Numbered from the stretch's first letter, positions 7,564 to 16,411 are shown. The stretch: 64,000 bases of DNA from Firm-04 sp964463355 (GCA_964463355.1 CAYXBP010000004.1:62001-126000), one strand, 5' to 3'. The notes: generated by a model from the letters alone, not told the origin. Made by a program: numbers and translations.

Positions 7564-9897
7564 ATGAATGAGCGATTTGATTGCTATGGTCTGCACAGTC
7601 TTTGGTATGAAAACCCTGCTACCATTTTTGAAGAAGCGTTACCGGTTGGCGCAGGACGCTTCGGGGCAATGGTGTTCGGGGATCCTCACAATGAGCTACT
7701 GAAACTCAATGAGGATTCTGTATGGTCAGGGGGAAAACGCAGTCGCCGTAATCCCAATGCGTTGGAAGGTTTTCATGCAGTACGCAAAATGCTTCTGGAG
7801 GGAAAAATCGCTGATGCGGAAAAGGTTGCATTTGAGAAAATGCAAGGCTGTCCTCCTAATTCACGGCACTATATGCCACTGGGTAATCTTTCGCTGTGTC
7901 AGCATCTGCCAGAGGGTAAAGTGACCAATTATCGTCGCAGCCTGGATGTCACCACGGCGATACAGAAAACCGTGTTTACCATAGGCGATGCGCTCTATAC
8001 CAGGAGCATATTCTGCTCTGCTCCTGCGCAGGTGATGGTGATCCATTTGCAAGCAGAAAACGGAGCAAAAATCACTTGCGATCTCTCATTGGACGGCAGA
8101 GATGATTATTATGATGGTAATTATGTAAAGCAAACAGATAATGGTGCCGTTCTGTGCTATACGGGCAGTATGGGCGGCAAGGATGGCATTCATTTTGCGG
8201 TTGCGGTACAGGCAACTGCTACTGATGGTGTTGTTACATCTTATGGCAATACGCTGCGCATAGAAAATGCTGTCAATGCAACGGTTGTTCTGGGGGTACG
8301 CACAAATTATTATCACCCAGATGCAGATCTGCTCGCTATGGCACAATCTGATACAGCATTTGCTCTCAGTCATAGCTACATTGCGCTGAAAAAAGACCAC
8401 CTTGCAGATTATGGTGCTTTGTATGATCGCTGTGATATTTCTTTGGGCGCAGAGGACAAAACAGCAAAGCTGATTCCAACCGATGCGCTGCTGGATGCTG
8501 TGAAAAGTGGTGATTTGACGCATCGGAATGCTCTGATCGGCTTGTATTTCCGTTATGGCAGATATTTGATGATCGCTGCCAGTCGTGTGGGTTCTCTGCC
8601 GATGAATCTACAGGGAATCTGGAATCAGGATATGTGGCCCGCTTGGGGAAGCCGTTTTACGATTAACATTAATACAGAAATGAATTATTGGCCTGCGGAA
8701 CAATGCGCACTACAGGAATGCCACTTGCCGCTGTTTGATTTGATTGAAAGAATGCGTCCCGATGGCAGATTAACCGCTAAGGAAATGTATGCTTGCGATG
8801 GCTTTTGCGCCCATCATAACACCGATTTATGGGGCGATTGTGCGCCACAGGATCTTTGGATGCCCGCAACTTTGTGGCCAATGGGAGCAGCATGGCTTTG
8901 CTTACACATTTACGAGCATTACTGCTTTAGTGGCGATGTGGATTTTCTTCGCGAAAAATATCCCACCCTGCGTGAGGCAGCTGTGTTTTTTACCGATTTT
9001 CTAATGCCAATGCCAGATGGTCAGCTTGTAACCTGCCCCAGTGTATCTCCAGAGAATACATATCGCTTGCCAAACGGTGAAAAAGGCAATCTGAGTATCG
9101 CCCCAAGCATGGATACACAGATCATTGCCGCACTGTTTGATGCCGTTATTGCCTCTGCTGCGATACTGGATACCGACCATGCATTTGCTGAGAAATGTAC
9201 GCAGATGCGTGGAAAATTGCCGAAACCTGCCATCGGGAAACATGGGCAGATTATGGAATGGGCTGAGGATTATGACGAAGAAGAACCAGGTCATCGCCAC
9301 ATTTCACAGTTGTTTGCGCTGCACCCAGCACATATGATTACGCCAGAGCATACACCTGAGCTTGCAAGGGCGGCAGATGCTACCCTTACGCGGAGATTGA
9401 GCCACGGCGGAGGGCATACTGGATGGAGTCGTGCATGGATCGCTAATATGTATGCAAGACTGCAAAACAGCGAGGCGGTGCTATCCCATATGACCCAGCT
9501 GATGCAGCATTCTACTGCGAGCAATCTTTTTGATATGCATCCACCGTTTCAGATTGATGGCAATTTTGGCGGCACTGCCGCTATTGCAGAATCTCTCATG
9601 CAATCCAATGCTGATGGAATCCGTCTGCTGCCTGCCTGCCCTGATGCATGGTCTGAGGGTGCATTTTATGGTATGCGTGCTTATGGTGGATTTACAGTAT
9701 CCGCGAAATGGCATAACGGCACTCTTTGTGCGGCGCAGGTTCTTTCCAAAAATGGCAATATTTGCAAGATCACGCTGCCGAACCATGCCATTGTTACCAC
9801 CATCGGAGGAAGCAAGATTGATACCATCAACGAGGCAGATGGTACTACAGTATTCGCAACGCAGCCGCACAGTACATATCTGGTGGTGATGGAATGA
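7564..9897 (+). CDS. GH95 family alpha-L-fucosidase / alpha-L-galactosidase
   Basis: Glycoside hydrolase of family 95, inverting enzymes that remove terminal alpha-L-fucose (mostly alpha-1,2) or alpha-L-galactose from glycans such as xyloglucan or mucin oligosaccharides. Family signatures are clear: the N-terminal EEALPVGAGRFGAMVFG block, NTEMNYWPAEQ, HHNTDLWGD, the acid-bearing CPSVSPEN and the PPFQIDGNFGG motif near the C-terminus. 777 aa is normal. No signal peptide is visible, so it is probably cytosolic. ATG 7564 is chosen for the TTGGAG ribosome binding site at 7552. It overlaps the GH26 gene by four bases (ATGA). Substrate specificity cannot be read from the sequence. Confidence 0.93.
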   Translation: MNERFDCYGLHSLWYENPATIFEEALPVGAGRFGAMVFGDPHNELLKLNEDSVWSGGKRSRRNPNALEGFHAVRKMLLEGKIADAEKVAFEKMQGCPPNSRHYMPLGNLSLCQHLPEGKVTNYRRSLDVTTAIQKTVFTIGDALYTRSIFCSAPAQVMVIHLQAENGAKITCDLSLDGRDDYYDGNYVKQTDNGAVLCYTGSMGGKDGIHFAVAVQATATDGVVTSYGNTLRIENAVNATVVLGVRTNYYHPDADLLAMAQSDTAFALSHSYIALKKDHLADYGALYDRCDISLGAEDKTAKLIPTDALLDAVKSGDLTHRNALIGLYFRYGRYLMIAASRVGSLPMNLQGIWNQDMWPAWGSRFTININTEMNYWPAEQCALQECHLPLFDLIERMRPDGRLTAKEMYACDGFCAHHNTDLWGDCAPQDLWMPATLWPMGAAWLCLHIYEHYCFSGDVDFLREKYPTLREAAVFFTDFLMPMPDGQLVTCPSVSPENTYRLPNGEKGNLSIAPSMDTQIIAALFDAVIASAAILDTDHAFAEKCTQMRGKLPKPAIGKHGQIMEWAEDYDEEEPGHRHISQLFALHPAHMITPEHTPELARAADATLTRRLSHGGGHTGWSRAWIANMYARLQNSEAVLSHMTQLMQHSTASNLFDMHPPFQIDGNFGGTAAIAESLMQSNADGIRLLPACPDAWSEGAFYGMRAYGGFTVSAKWHNGTLCAAQVLSKNGNICKITLPNHAIVTTIGGSKIDTINEADGTTVFATQPHSTYLVVME

Positions 9898-11522
9898 CTC
9901 GAAACAAAACACAAAAAGAGCGCGTCCTGCGGCGATGCTTAGCAGTAGTAACGGCTCTGCTGTTGCTGTTATGTATTCTTTTTTTACGGCCTTCCCCCGA
10001 AACACCCCATAGCCATGGCGGCTATTTAGATTATGAACAGATTGTTCAAGGGTTAGGTAACCGTTCTTTGGCTGCCGATGAGCTGGAGCCTGACCGCTAC
10101 GCTGTTAATGTGCCAAGCGTGGATCACGCTAAGGTCATGGCAAGCAAGGAAGCAGAAAGCATCTACTCTGAGGAAAGTTTTGCTATTCTCACCCAACGCG
10201 CGGGGTATCGTGGCAATGGTTATGTTAAGGTGACAGGGCACAATGTGGAATCGGCATTTACCCTACACTGGGTGGTAGATGCCACGCAACATTACGATAT
10301 CACTATTTGTATGACAACCGACCACAAGGTTACCAATCGCTTACGGATCAACGGCAAACCCATCACGGATTTTACCTTGCAACCCAGCGAACAATTTGTC
10401 CGCGTAACATTTTATGGTATTTTTCTCGAAGAGGGCGATGTTGAGATATCGATTGATGCGGTAGATGGTGGTTTATTTGTGGATTATTTTGAGATGACCA
10501 GCGAATCGACAATCATGGATATTGATTTTGATATTTCAGATACCCCCTGCAACCCCAAGGCAACGGAGAAAACCGTTGCAATGTATCAATATCTGAAAGA
10601 AAACTGGAACGATAATCTCATAACGGGGCAATATGTTTCCGATTCGAGAAACCGTGAGTTGGCACTCATCTATGAAATGACTGGACAATTGCCACTGATT
10701 CGATTTTCTTCACTAGGAGATAATGACACCCTAGCGCAGGTTGAAGCTGCCATGGACTGGCATCTTTATACAGGGGGATATGTGGGGCTTATGTGGCATT
10801 GGAACGCTCCAGGCAGCGATTCCGTTTACGCAGCAGAAACCAATTTTTCGCTGGCTACTGCGCTTTACGGTGTCAGTGTGCAACAACTTGCAAAGGCATC
10901 CTCAGAGGAAATGCAGCAGATGGTGAAGGATGGCAATATCTCGCCAGAGTGTTTGCTGCTAGTGCAAGATATTGATGCTATGGCGGCACAACTGACGAAA
11001 TTTGCCAATATGGATATTCCCGTTTTATGGCGACCTTTGCACGAAGCGGGCGGTGGATGGTACTGGTGGGGTGCAGATGGTGCAAATGCATATTTGCAGC
11101 TATGGCTGCTGCTGTATCACCGCATGACAGATTATCATGGGCTGCATAATCTGATTTGGCTGTGGAATGGTCAAAGTGCTTCATATATGGTGCCAGATAA
11201 CACTTACGATATCGCTTCGGTGGATGTGTATCTCTCTCCTGATATGCAATATGGTAGCCGGTATGAACAGTTTATCTCATTGGCGAGGATTACAGAAGGC
11301 AAAAAGATCCTTGCGCTGAGCGAGTGCAGTTCGTTGCCTGATATCGAAATCTTGCTGCTTGACCACACGATATGGTCGTTCTTCGGGTTGTGGTATGGCG
11401 ATTACATCATGAAAAGCGACGGTACTTTTTCTGATGCGTATTATTCAAGTAGCGATTTGTATAATCTGTACAACTCAGAGCGAACATTGTCTTTGAATGA
11501 TTTTCGGTTAAGTATGCAATAA
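9894..11522 (+). CDS. GH26 family beta-mannanase, membrane-anchored, with CBM35-like module
   Basis: Probable endo- or exo-acting beta-1,4-mannanase. The N-terminus has a basic stretch and one membrane helix (~17-34) with no obvious cleavage site, suggesting anchoring outside the cell. Residues ~60-200 resemble a CBM35-type carbohydrate-binding sandwich (GYRGNGYV motif). The GH26 domain (~215-530) has the acid/base glutamate in RPLHEAGGGWYWWG (~383) and the nucleophile in ALSECSS (~477). 542 aa. ATG overlaps the end of the GH95 gene by four bases, implying co-translation. The next gene is a GH130 phosphorylase, which fits mannan use. A related beta-1,3-xylanase or mixed-glucanase specificity cannot be excluded. 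Confidence 0.9.
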   Translation: MTRNKTQKERVLRRCLAVVTALLLLLCILFLRPSPETPHSHGGYLDYEQIVQGLGNRSLAADELEPDRYAVNVPSVDHAKVMASKEAESIYSEESFAILTQRAGYRGNGYVKVTGHNVESAFTLHWVVDATQHYDITICMTTDHKVTNRLRINGKPITDFTLQPSEQFVRVTFYGIFLEEGDVEISIDAVDGGLFVDYFEMTSESTIMDIDFDISDTPCNPKATEKTVAMYQYLKENWNDNLITGQYVSDSRNRELALIYEMTGQLPLIRFSSLGDNDTLAQVEAAMDWHLYTGGYVGLMWHWNAPGSDSVYAAETNFSLATALYGVSVQQLAKASSEEMQQMVKDGNISPECLLLVQDIDAMAAQLTKFANMDIPVLWRPLHEAGGGWYWWGADGANAYLQLWLLLYHRMTDYHGLHNLIWLWNGQSASYMVPDNTYDIASVDVYLSPDMQYGSRYEQFISLARITEGKKILALSECSSLPDIEILLLDHTIWSFFGLWYGDYIMKSDGTFSDAYYSSSDLYNLYNSERTLSLNDFRLSMQ

Positions 11523-11526
11523 TCCC

Positions 11527-11555
11527 TTGCAAAAGTCAATGAATTATGGTATAAT
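11527..11555 (+). promoter_or_regulatory. Promoter of the GH130 gene
   Basis: TTGCAA (11527-11532) and TATAAT (11550-11555) are separated by 17 bases. The transcript would start near 11562 and carry a small leader hairpin, GCCGAA/TTCGGC (about 11566-11585), before the ribosome binding site AAAGGCGG. Confidence 0.8.
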
Positions 11556-11606
11556 TCAACTGTGAGCCGAAGAGAATATTTCGGCAGAAAGGCGGTATTT
11601 AATCCC

Positions 11607-12596
11607 ATGAAAACAAGGATTATCAACGGTGTTTCCATCCCCAATCTCCCATGGCAGGAAAAGCCTACCGATTGCAAGGATGTTATCTGGCGTTATGCGC
11701 AGAATCCTGTCATCCAGCGTGATATTTTTCCTACCTCCAACAGCGTTTTCAATAGCGCAGTGGTTCCTTTTGAGGGCGGCTTTGCAGGTGTGTTCCGCGT
11801 AGATGATCGTTCTCGCAATATGCAGCTCCACGCAGGTTTTTCCAAAGATGGTCTACATTGGGATATCAATCCTGAGCGCATCTGCTTTGAAACAGATATT
11901 CCCGAAATGGCTGAGTTCCAGTATGGCTATGATCCCCGTGTCTGCTTCATCGAGGATCGTTACTATATTACTTGGTGCAATGCCTACGGTTGGAAGCCTA
12001 CTATCGGTGTTGCGTATACCTTTGATTTCAAAACCTTCCATCAGTTGGAGAATGCCTACTTGCCCTTCAATCGTAACGGAGTACTGTTTCCTCGCAGAAT
12101 CGGCGGCAACTATATGATGATGAGCCGTCCTTCCGACAGCGGTCACACACCTTTCGGTGATATCTATGTTTCTCAATCACCTGATTTGACCTACTGGGGC
12201 AAGCATCGACACATGATGGGCCCCTCCAAAGGGTGGGAATCGACAAAGATCGGCGCAGGTCCTATTCCAATCGAAACCGAACGTGGTTGGCTGATTTTCT
12301 ACCACGGTGTGCTGACTTCCTGTAATGGCTATGTTTACAGCTTCTCAGCTGCGCTGCTGGATAAGGATCAGCCTTGGAAAGTTCTAAAGCGTGGTAGAGA
12401 TTATCTGATTAGTCCACAGACCCTCTATGAGTGCGTTGGTGATGTGCCTAATGTCACATTCCCGTGCGCAAATCTGGTGGATGCCGATACTGGGCGCATC
12501 GCCATCTACTACGGCTGTGCAGATACGGTTACCAGTCTGTGCTTCACCACTGTAGATGATGTGCTGGATTGGCTGGATAACAACTCTCAGGTTTGA
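11607..12596 (+). CDS. GH130 family beta-1,4-mannosyl-oligosaccharide phosphorylase
   Basis: Likely cytosolic phosphorylase releasing mannose 1-phosphate from beta-1,4-mannosyl glucose or manno-oligosaccharides. The five-bladed propeller family pattern is visible: NSAVVPFEGGFAGVFRVDDR near the N-terminus, YDPRVCFIEDRYYITWC, and GAGPIPIETERGWLIFYHG in the C-terminal half. 329 aa fits the shorter mannooligosaccharide-phosphorylase type (GH130_2-like) rather than the longer mannosylglucose type, but this is inference. ATG 11607 is chosen over GTG 11562 because the latter would coincide with the predicted transcription start. It stands after the GH26 mannanase with its own promoter, so it can be made independently. 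Confidence 0.9.
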   Translation: MKTRIINGVSIPNLPWQEKPTDCKDVIWRYAQNPVIQRDIFPTSNSVFNSAVVPFEGGFAGVFRVDDRSRNMQLHAGFSKDGLHWDINPERICFETDIPEMAEFQYGYDPRVCFIEDRYYITWCNAYGWKPTIGVAYTFDFKTFHQLENAYLPFNRNGVLFPRRIGGNYMMMSRPSDSGHTPFGDIYVSQSPDLTYWGKHRHMMGPSKGWESTKIGAGPIPIETERGWLIFYHGVLTSCNGYVYSFSAALLDKDQPWKVLKRGRDYLISPQTLYECVGDVPNVTFPCANLVDADTGRIAIYYGCADTVTSLCFTTVDDVLDWLDNNSQV

Positions 12597-12614
12597 GTGA
12601 TATTTATAATCTCC

Positions 12615-12650
12615 AAAAGGCTCATGCAGGAAATACTGTGTGAGCCTTTT
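12615..12650. terminator. Bidirectional terminator between GH130 and AraC genes
   Basis: AAAAGGCTCA (12615-12624) pairs perfectly with TGAGCCTTTT (12641-12650). T-runs are present at the 3' side of both strands, so it can end both convergent genes. Confidence 0.8.
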
Positions 12651-12708
12651 CATATGCAAAAAAACGCTCCCCTTTCGCAAAAACGAAACAGGAAGCATTT
12701 TCACTAGG

Positions 12709-13551
12709 TCATTCGCCGCCGTTCTCGAGTTTGTCATCATCAGCGACATATGATGCATTCGCTTCACAATGCGCCTTACGATACTGGGCAGGTGTCATAC
12801 CATAGGCGGTCTTAAATTGCCGTAGAAAGTACGGCATACCGTGATATCCAACGATAGAGGCAATATCCGACAGGGACAACTCCGAAGTGCGCAACAACTC
12901 CGCTGCCTTTTCCAGGCGGCTGTTTATGATGTCTTTGTTGATGCTTACGCCGAATGTTTCCGTATAAAGGTGCTGAAATCGCGAGCGACTGAGAGAAAGC
13001 TCCTTTGCCATTTCGTCAATTGACCAATCGCGCCCAGGCCAGCGGTAAACGGTCTCCCTCGTCCAAAGGAGTTTTTCAAAGTATAGTCCTTTCGATACGT
13101 TTCTAAGTTCAAATCGTGTGGTGACCTTCTCGCTCATTTTAAAGAGCATCAGCTGAAAGTACAGGGTCACAGATTCTCTGCGATGCTTGTTCGCTGAATA
13201 CTGCTCATAGCACATATTGCGTGCAATGGCAGAGAGATCCGCCACATCGGCAACGGAAATTGGCTCGTTTAGAGGTAATTCCAGCTGTTTCATCAACATG
13301 ATTTCGTCTTCATCGGGCCAGAAATGGATCCAGTCATCGTAATACACATCGCAATCAGGGCGATAATACTGAGGAAATTCAGGCGTGTAAATGATAAACG
13401 CCTTTGACGGCATTTTGCGCGTTTCGCCGTTGACGCGGAAAACAGAAGGTGTTTTCACTATAAGGATCAGCCAATCCCCCGCGCCAGTCGGACGATTGAT
13501 GTAAAAATTACGGTCGTGCTTGTGATTATAACCGATTTCATCCATTCGCAT
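12709..13551 (-). CDS. AraC-family transcriptional regulator
   Basis: Regulator with an N-terminal cupin-like sensor (residues ~1-150) and a C-terminal pair of helix-turn-helix motifs: WSIDEMAKELSLSRSRFQHLY and the second containing LSLSDIASIVGYHGMPYFLRQF, then the usual MTPAQYRK. 280 aa is typical. ATG 13551 follows GGAGG by eight bases; an upstream ATG at 13617 lies before the predicted transcription start and is rejected. It faces the GH130 gene, so it is a good candidate to control the GH95/GH26/GH130 sugar genes, although no operator could be assigned. The inducer is unknown. Confidence 0.92.
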   Translation of the reverse strand: MRMDEIGYNHKHDRNFYINRPTGAGDWLILIVKTPSVFRVNGETRKMPSKAFIIYTPEFPQYYRPDCDVYYDDWIHFWPDEDEIMLMKQLELPLNEPISVADVADLSAIARNMCYEQYSANKHRRESVTLYFQLMLFKMSEKVTTRFELRNVSKGLYFEKLLWTRETVYRWPGRDWSIDEMAKELSLSRSRFQHLYTETFGVSINKDIINSRLEKAAELLRTSELSLSDIASIVGYHGMPYFLRQFKTAYGMTPAQYRKAHCEANASYVADDDKLENGGE

Positions 13552-13578
13552 CGCTGGTGCCTCCAATCTTTTCTCTAC

Positions 13579-13607
13579 ATTGTAGCATATTTTGTACGAT
13601 TTGTCAA
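13579..13607 (-). promoter_or_regulatory. Promoter of the AraC regulator gene
   Basis: On the minus strand TTGACA (13607-13602) and TACAAT (13584-13579) are 17 bases apart, about 30 bases upstream of the chosen ATG at 13551. Confidence 0.8.
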
Positions 13608-13750
13608 ATTGAAACACAACACGAGAGTGTTTTTTGTTATGGTGTAGCTTTACGCCATCACAGAATACTTATGTTGTGAATATAATACGCTACAAAGAGA
13701 CACGATATTTTGTGCATTCATACAAATTGCAAGATTTTTGGAATATGCTA

Positions 13751-13779
13751 TTGACTTTTTTTTCAAAATGCGGTATAAT
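13751..13779 (+). promoter_or_regulatory. Promoter of the tRNA unit
   Basis: TTGACT (13751-13756), a 17-base spacer, then TATAAT (13774-13779). It lies ~57 bases before the first tRNA, and both tRNAs plus a terminator follow. Confidence 0.85.
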
Positions 13780-13835
13780 GTCAAAGTCGCAAGTGAGATG
13801 AACTGATTGCGTTCGGCACTGATGACATCACGAAT

Positions 13836-13909
13836 GGCTGCGTAGCTCAGTTGGCTAGAGCAATCGGTTCATACCCGATCGGTCGCTGGTTCAAATCCTG
13901 CCGCAGCCA
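13836..13909 (+). tRNA. tRNA-Met (CAT), elongator-like
   Basis: A full cloverleaf folds: acceptor GGCTGCG/CGCAGCC, D-arm GCTC/GAGC, anticodon stem ATCGG/CCGAT with loop TTCATAC (anticodon CAT), and T-arm with TTCAAAT. The first acceptor pair is G-C, unlike the unpaired 1-72 position of initiator tRNA, so this is elongator Met, or less likely Ile2 with a modified C. The T-stem GCTGG/CCTGC has one T-T mismatch. The 3' CCA is not encoded. 74 bases. Confidence 0.93.
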
Positions 13910-13917
13910 CTTTTTAT

Positions 13918-13992
13918 GGCCCGTTGGTCAAGCGGCTAAGACGCCACCCTTTCACGGTGGAATCATGGGTTCAACTCCCGTACGGGTCACCA
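13918..13992 (+). tRNA. tRNA-Glu (TTC)
   Basis: Cloverleaf with acceptor GGCCCGT/ACGGGTC (one G-T pair), anticodon stem CCACC/GGTGG and loop CTTTCAC giving anticodon TTC. The discriminator base is A and CCA is encoded (13990-13992). It starts eight bases after tRNA-Met and shares its transcript. Confidence 0.95.
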
Positions 13993-14001
13993 GAGTAAAT
14001 G

Positions 14002-14038
14002 CTCGAAAGCTGCGCTGATGCGTTGTTTTCGAGTTTTT
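14002..14038 (+). terminator. Terminator of the tRNA unit
   Basis: CTCGAAA (14002-14008) pairs with TTTCGAG (14027-14033), followed directly by TTTTT. Confidence 0.8.
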
Positions 14039-14114
14039 GCTTTTATTTTGTCGCTACTTGAAGCTCACGCAATGTTGCTTAAAATGTAGTTTGTACCTTG
14101 CATAGCATAAACAG

Positions 14115-14146
14115 AATCCAGAGAAGGCGTTGTCCCCCTCTGGATT
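14115..14146 (-). terminator. Hairpin downstream of the LOG gene
   Basis: AATCCAGAG (14115-14123) pairs perfectly with CTCTGGATT (14138-14146). It lies ~46 bases past the stop of the minus-strand LOG gene and probably ends it; the T-run on that strand is weak (ctgttt). Confidence 0.55.
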
Positions 14147-14191
14147 TACTTGAATATCTGGTTTTCATGGCTTTGGCTGCACTTGTGGATA

Positions 14192-14773
14192 TTAGCCGTT
14201 TTTCAAATCCTTCACACTACGCTTGCGCTGATCATCGTTTTCAATGTAATGTAGGATCTCCTCGGCTTTATCACTAACGAAATACAGGTTTTTACAATCG
14301 GCACGCACAAAACGATGCTCCACGGAATAGTCCAGCAGTGCAATTAGTTCTTTGTAATAGCCGTTTACATCATAGATAGCAATGGGCTTGGTGTGTCTAC
14401 CAAGCTGTTTTGCGGTCAGCACTTGAAAGAACTCTTCAAAGGTGCCGATCCCTCCAGGCGTGATCACAAATGCATCTGCGCGATTTTCCATCGCTTCCTT
14501 GCGGTCTGCCATATCCTCAGTATAGAGTATCTCGGAACAATGGTCGAAAATGGCTTCAATTTCCTCATCACGGAAAAAGGCTGGAATCACGCCGTAAATA
14601 TAGCCACCTTTACGGTATACGCCTCGTGCCGCAGCGCCCATCAAACCGTTGCCGCCTGCACCAAATACCAGATTATGTCCACGCTCTACCATCATTTCGC
14701 CAAACTGCTCAATCGCTTCGATGTACAAAGGGTCAATTTCTGCACTTGCAGACCCGAAAACGCAAAGATTCAT
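14192..14773 (-). CDS. LOG family protein (cytokinin riboside monophosphate phosphoribohydrolase-like)
   Basis: Rossmann-fold protein of the LOG/TIGR00730 group, enzymes that hydrolyse nucleoside 5'-monophosphates to base and ribose 5-phosphate. The family motif PGGIGTFEE is present at ~residue 105, as is the nucleotide-binding GAGGNGLMGA stretch near residue 38. 193 aa is typical. ATG 14773 (MNLCVFGSAS) is chosen for the AGGAG upstream and for family alignment; a start at 14815 would add 14 unmatched residues. It is a single gene with its own promoter, which is overlapped by a perfect palindrome. The physiological substrate in bacteria is usually unknown. Confidence 0.9.
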   Translation of the reverse strand: MNLCVFGSASAEIDPLYIEAIEQFGEMMVERGHNLVFGAGGNGLMGAAARGVYRKGGYIYGVIPAFFRDEEIEAIFDHCSEILYTEDMADRKEAMENRADAFVITPGGIGTFEEFFQVLTAKQLGRHTKPIAIYDVNGYYKELIALLDYSVEHRFVRADCKNLYFVSDKAEEILHYIENDDQRKRSVKDLKNG

Positions 14774-14844
14774 CTCAAATACACTCCTCTCAAGCATTAC
14801 AGTAGCGTTCTGCATGACTATCGTACAGCAACAATCTACATTCT

Positions 14845-14881
14845 ATATGGTATTATACCATATCGCATTCTTGCTTGTCAA
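14845..14881 (-). promoter_or_regulatory. LOG gene promoter overlapped by a 19-bp perfect palindrome
   Basis: On the minus strand TTGACA (14881-14876) and TATAAT (14857-14852) are 18 bases apart. The -10 box lies inside ATATGGTAT-T-ATACCATAT (14845-14863), a perfect inverted repeat that looks like a repressor operator. Confidence 0.75.
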
Positions 14882-14921
14882 GCATAGATTCCTACTTTTT
14901 GCACAAAAGCGGAAAAAGCAA

Positions 14922-14951
14922 TTGACAATTCAATGGTAAATATGATATAAT
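14922..14951 (+). promoter_or_regulatory. Promoter of the HD-GYP gene
   Basis: TTGACA (14922-14927) and TATAAT (14946-14951) with an 18-base spacer, ~50 bases before the start codon at 15000. Confidence 0.8.
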
Positions 14952-14999
14952 CACAATGCGTCATTCCACAGTTTGTAGCACAGAAAGAGTGTGTAAAAT

Positions 15000-16274
15000 A
15001 TGAGCAACCGCAACGGCAATCATCATCGACAGTTTAACGGCTTTGAATTTTTGACATCTTCGGCAAATCGAACGCAGAAGCAAAGCCCATTTGCGCGAAT
15101 CTTTATGATCGTGCTGATGCTTACAATTGTGATCTGTTACCCCTTGAATATCCTTTTGTCAAAGGCAAAATCTAACAAGCAATATGTGTATCAGTTTGAA
15201 CCCCACGACCTCACCCCACGCGATGGCATAACTTTTTCAATGTCTGTGACCAAGCAGTGGACTGATCAATCGCTTCACCCTGCAACCCCCATGGGGGCAC
15301 AGTATGATGGCGTACTGACTCTGGATGGAACACAGAATTTTCGTAATTGGACGGTGACCATCGCTTTCAATGAGGCCCCGATCATCGACAGTTCATGGAA
15401 TGGACAGTTTGACATCAGCGGAAACAATCTGACCTTTACGCCAGATGACGACACAACCATGACTTTTGGCGCAGTAATGTATTCCAGGCAATTGTTAACC
15501 CCCACAGGGTATTCCATTACAGGATACTATGTTGTAAATCCTCACACAACGCCACTGTACTTCATTACCATAGGGCTGTTTATTCTTTGGATCATTCTGA
15601 TTACCACACAGATATTGACTTATTTTCGCACACGTAGCTTATTGCAACGACAGGCTGCCAGCGTGGAAATCATCAATCAAGCAATGCAGACCTTCGCAAG
15701 CTTCATTGATGCAAAAGATTCCTACACAAGAGGTCATTCGCAACGCGTTTCGGCGTACAGTGTTGAGATCGCCTTTCGCATGGGGCTGGAGAGCGAATCT
15801 ATCTCACATATTTATTATACCTCCATGCTCCATGACTGCGGTAAAATCGGCATTTCCGATGCGGTGCTGAAAAAGCGTGCGGGGCTAAACGATGAGGAGT
15901 ATGCTCTCATTCGCGAGCATACAGTCATCGGTGCTAATATGCTGCGCAATTTTACTGCTGTTCCAGGAATTCAAGATGGTGCCCACTATCATCATGAACG
16001 ATACGATGGCAAGGGTTACCCAGAAGGTCTACGGGGTGAGCAGATCCCTCTGTTTGCGCGTATCATCTGCATTGCAGATGCCTTTGATGCAATGAACAGC
16101 AATCGCTGCTACCGTGGCTGCATGGAAATGAATGTGATCATTGCAGAATTGCAAGAAAATGCTGGAAAGCAATTTGATCCAAACATCATCGGTTACATGA
16201 TCGAAATGGTGCAAGATGGATTTGTGGACGCAGTGCAAAAGCAGTATCCGTTCTCTTTTACGGAAAACAAATAA
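15000..16274 (+). CDS. Membrane HD-GYP domain phosphohydrolase
   Basis: Probable signalling phosphodiesterase; HD-GYP domains typically cleave cyclic di-GMP. Two membrane helices (~33-53 and ~190-212) flank an extracellular region of ~135 residues with no family I recognise, likely a sensor. The cytoplasmic HD-GYP domain (~225-410) holds the metal site LHDCGKIG (~277), the HH pair in HYHHERYDGKGYPEGL (GYP ~337) and IADAFDAM. 424 aa. ATG 15000 fits the promoter at 14922, though the ribosome binding site (AGAAAGAG) is weak. No GGDEF partner is in the window, so the ligand and output are inferred from the family only. Confidence 0.9.
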   Translation: MSNRNGNHHRQFNGFEFLTSSANRTQKQSPFARIFMIVLMLTIVICYPLNILLSKAKSNKQYVYQFEPHDLTPRDGITFSMSVTKQWTDQSLHPATPMGAQYDGVLTLDGTQNFRNWTVTIAFNEAPIIDSSWNGQFDISGNNLTFTPDDDTTMTFGAVMYSRQLLTPTGYSITGYYVVNPHTTPLYFITIGLFILWIILITTQILTYFRTRSLLQRQAASVEIINQAMQTFASFIDAKDSYTRGHSQRVSAYSVEIAFRMGLESESISHIYYTSMLHDCGKIGISDAVLKKRAGLNDEEYALIREHTVIGANMLRNFTAVPGIQDGAHYHHERYDGKGYPEGLRGEQIPLFARIICIADAFDAMNSNRCYRGCMEMNVIIAELQENAGKQFDPNIIGYMIEMVQDGFVDAVQKQYPFSFTENK

Positions 16275-16405
16275 TAACGGCATCGAATCTGTTTTTTCAC
16301 GGATGCTTTTGTGCAATCGTACCCAAAAACTTTCCTTTTGCAAACGAATGATAAGAATTTTGCGGTTTTTCGTGCAAACCCCTTTTCAAACCACGCAAAA
16401 CATGC

Positions 16406-16411
16406 TATAAT
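16406..16411 (+). promoter_or_regulatory. Possible -10 box of the ACT/UPF0210 pair
   Basis: TATAAT at 16406-16411, 25 bases before the start codon. The -35 position (TTTTCA at 17-base spacing) is a poor match, so the promoter is tentative. Confidence 0.45.

Noticed and set aside
13608..13640. AACAC-GAGA-GTGTT hairpin followed by T residues upstream of the AraC promoter
   Set aside because: Only a 5-bp stem and no gene ends there on the plus strand; the resemblance to a terminator is probably chance.
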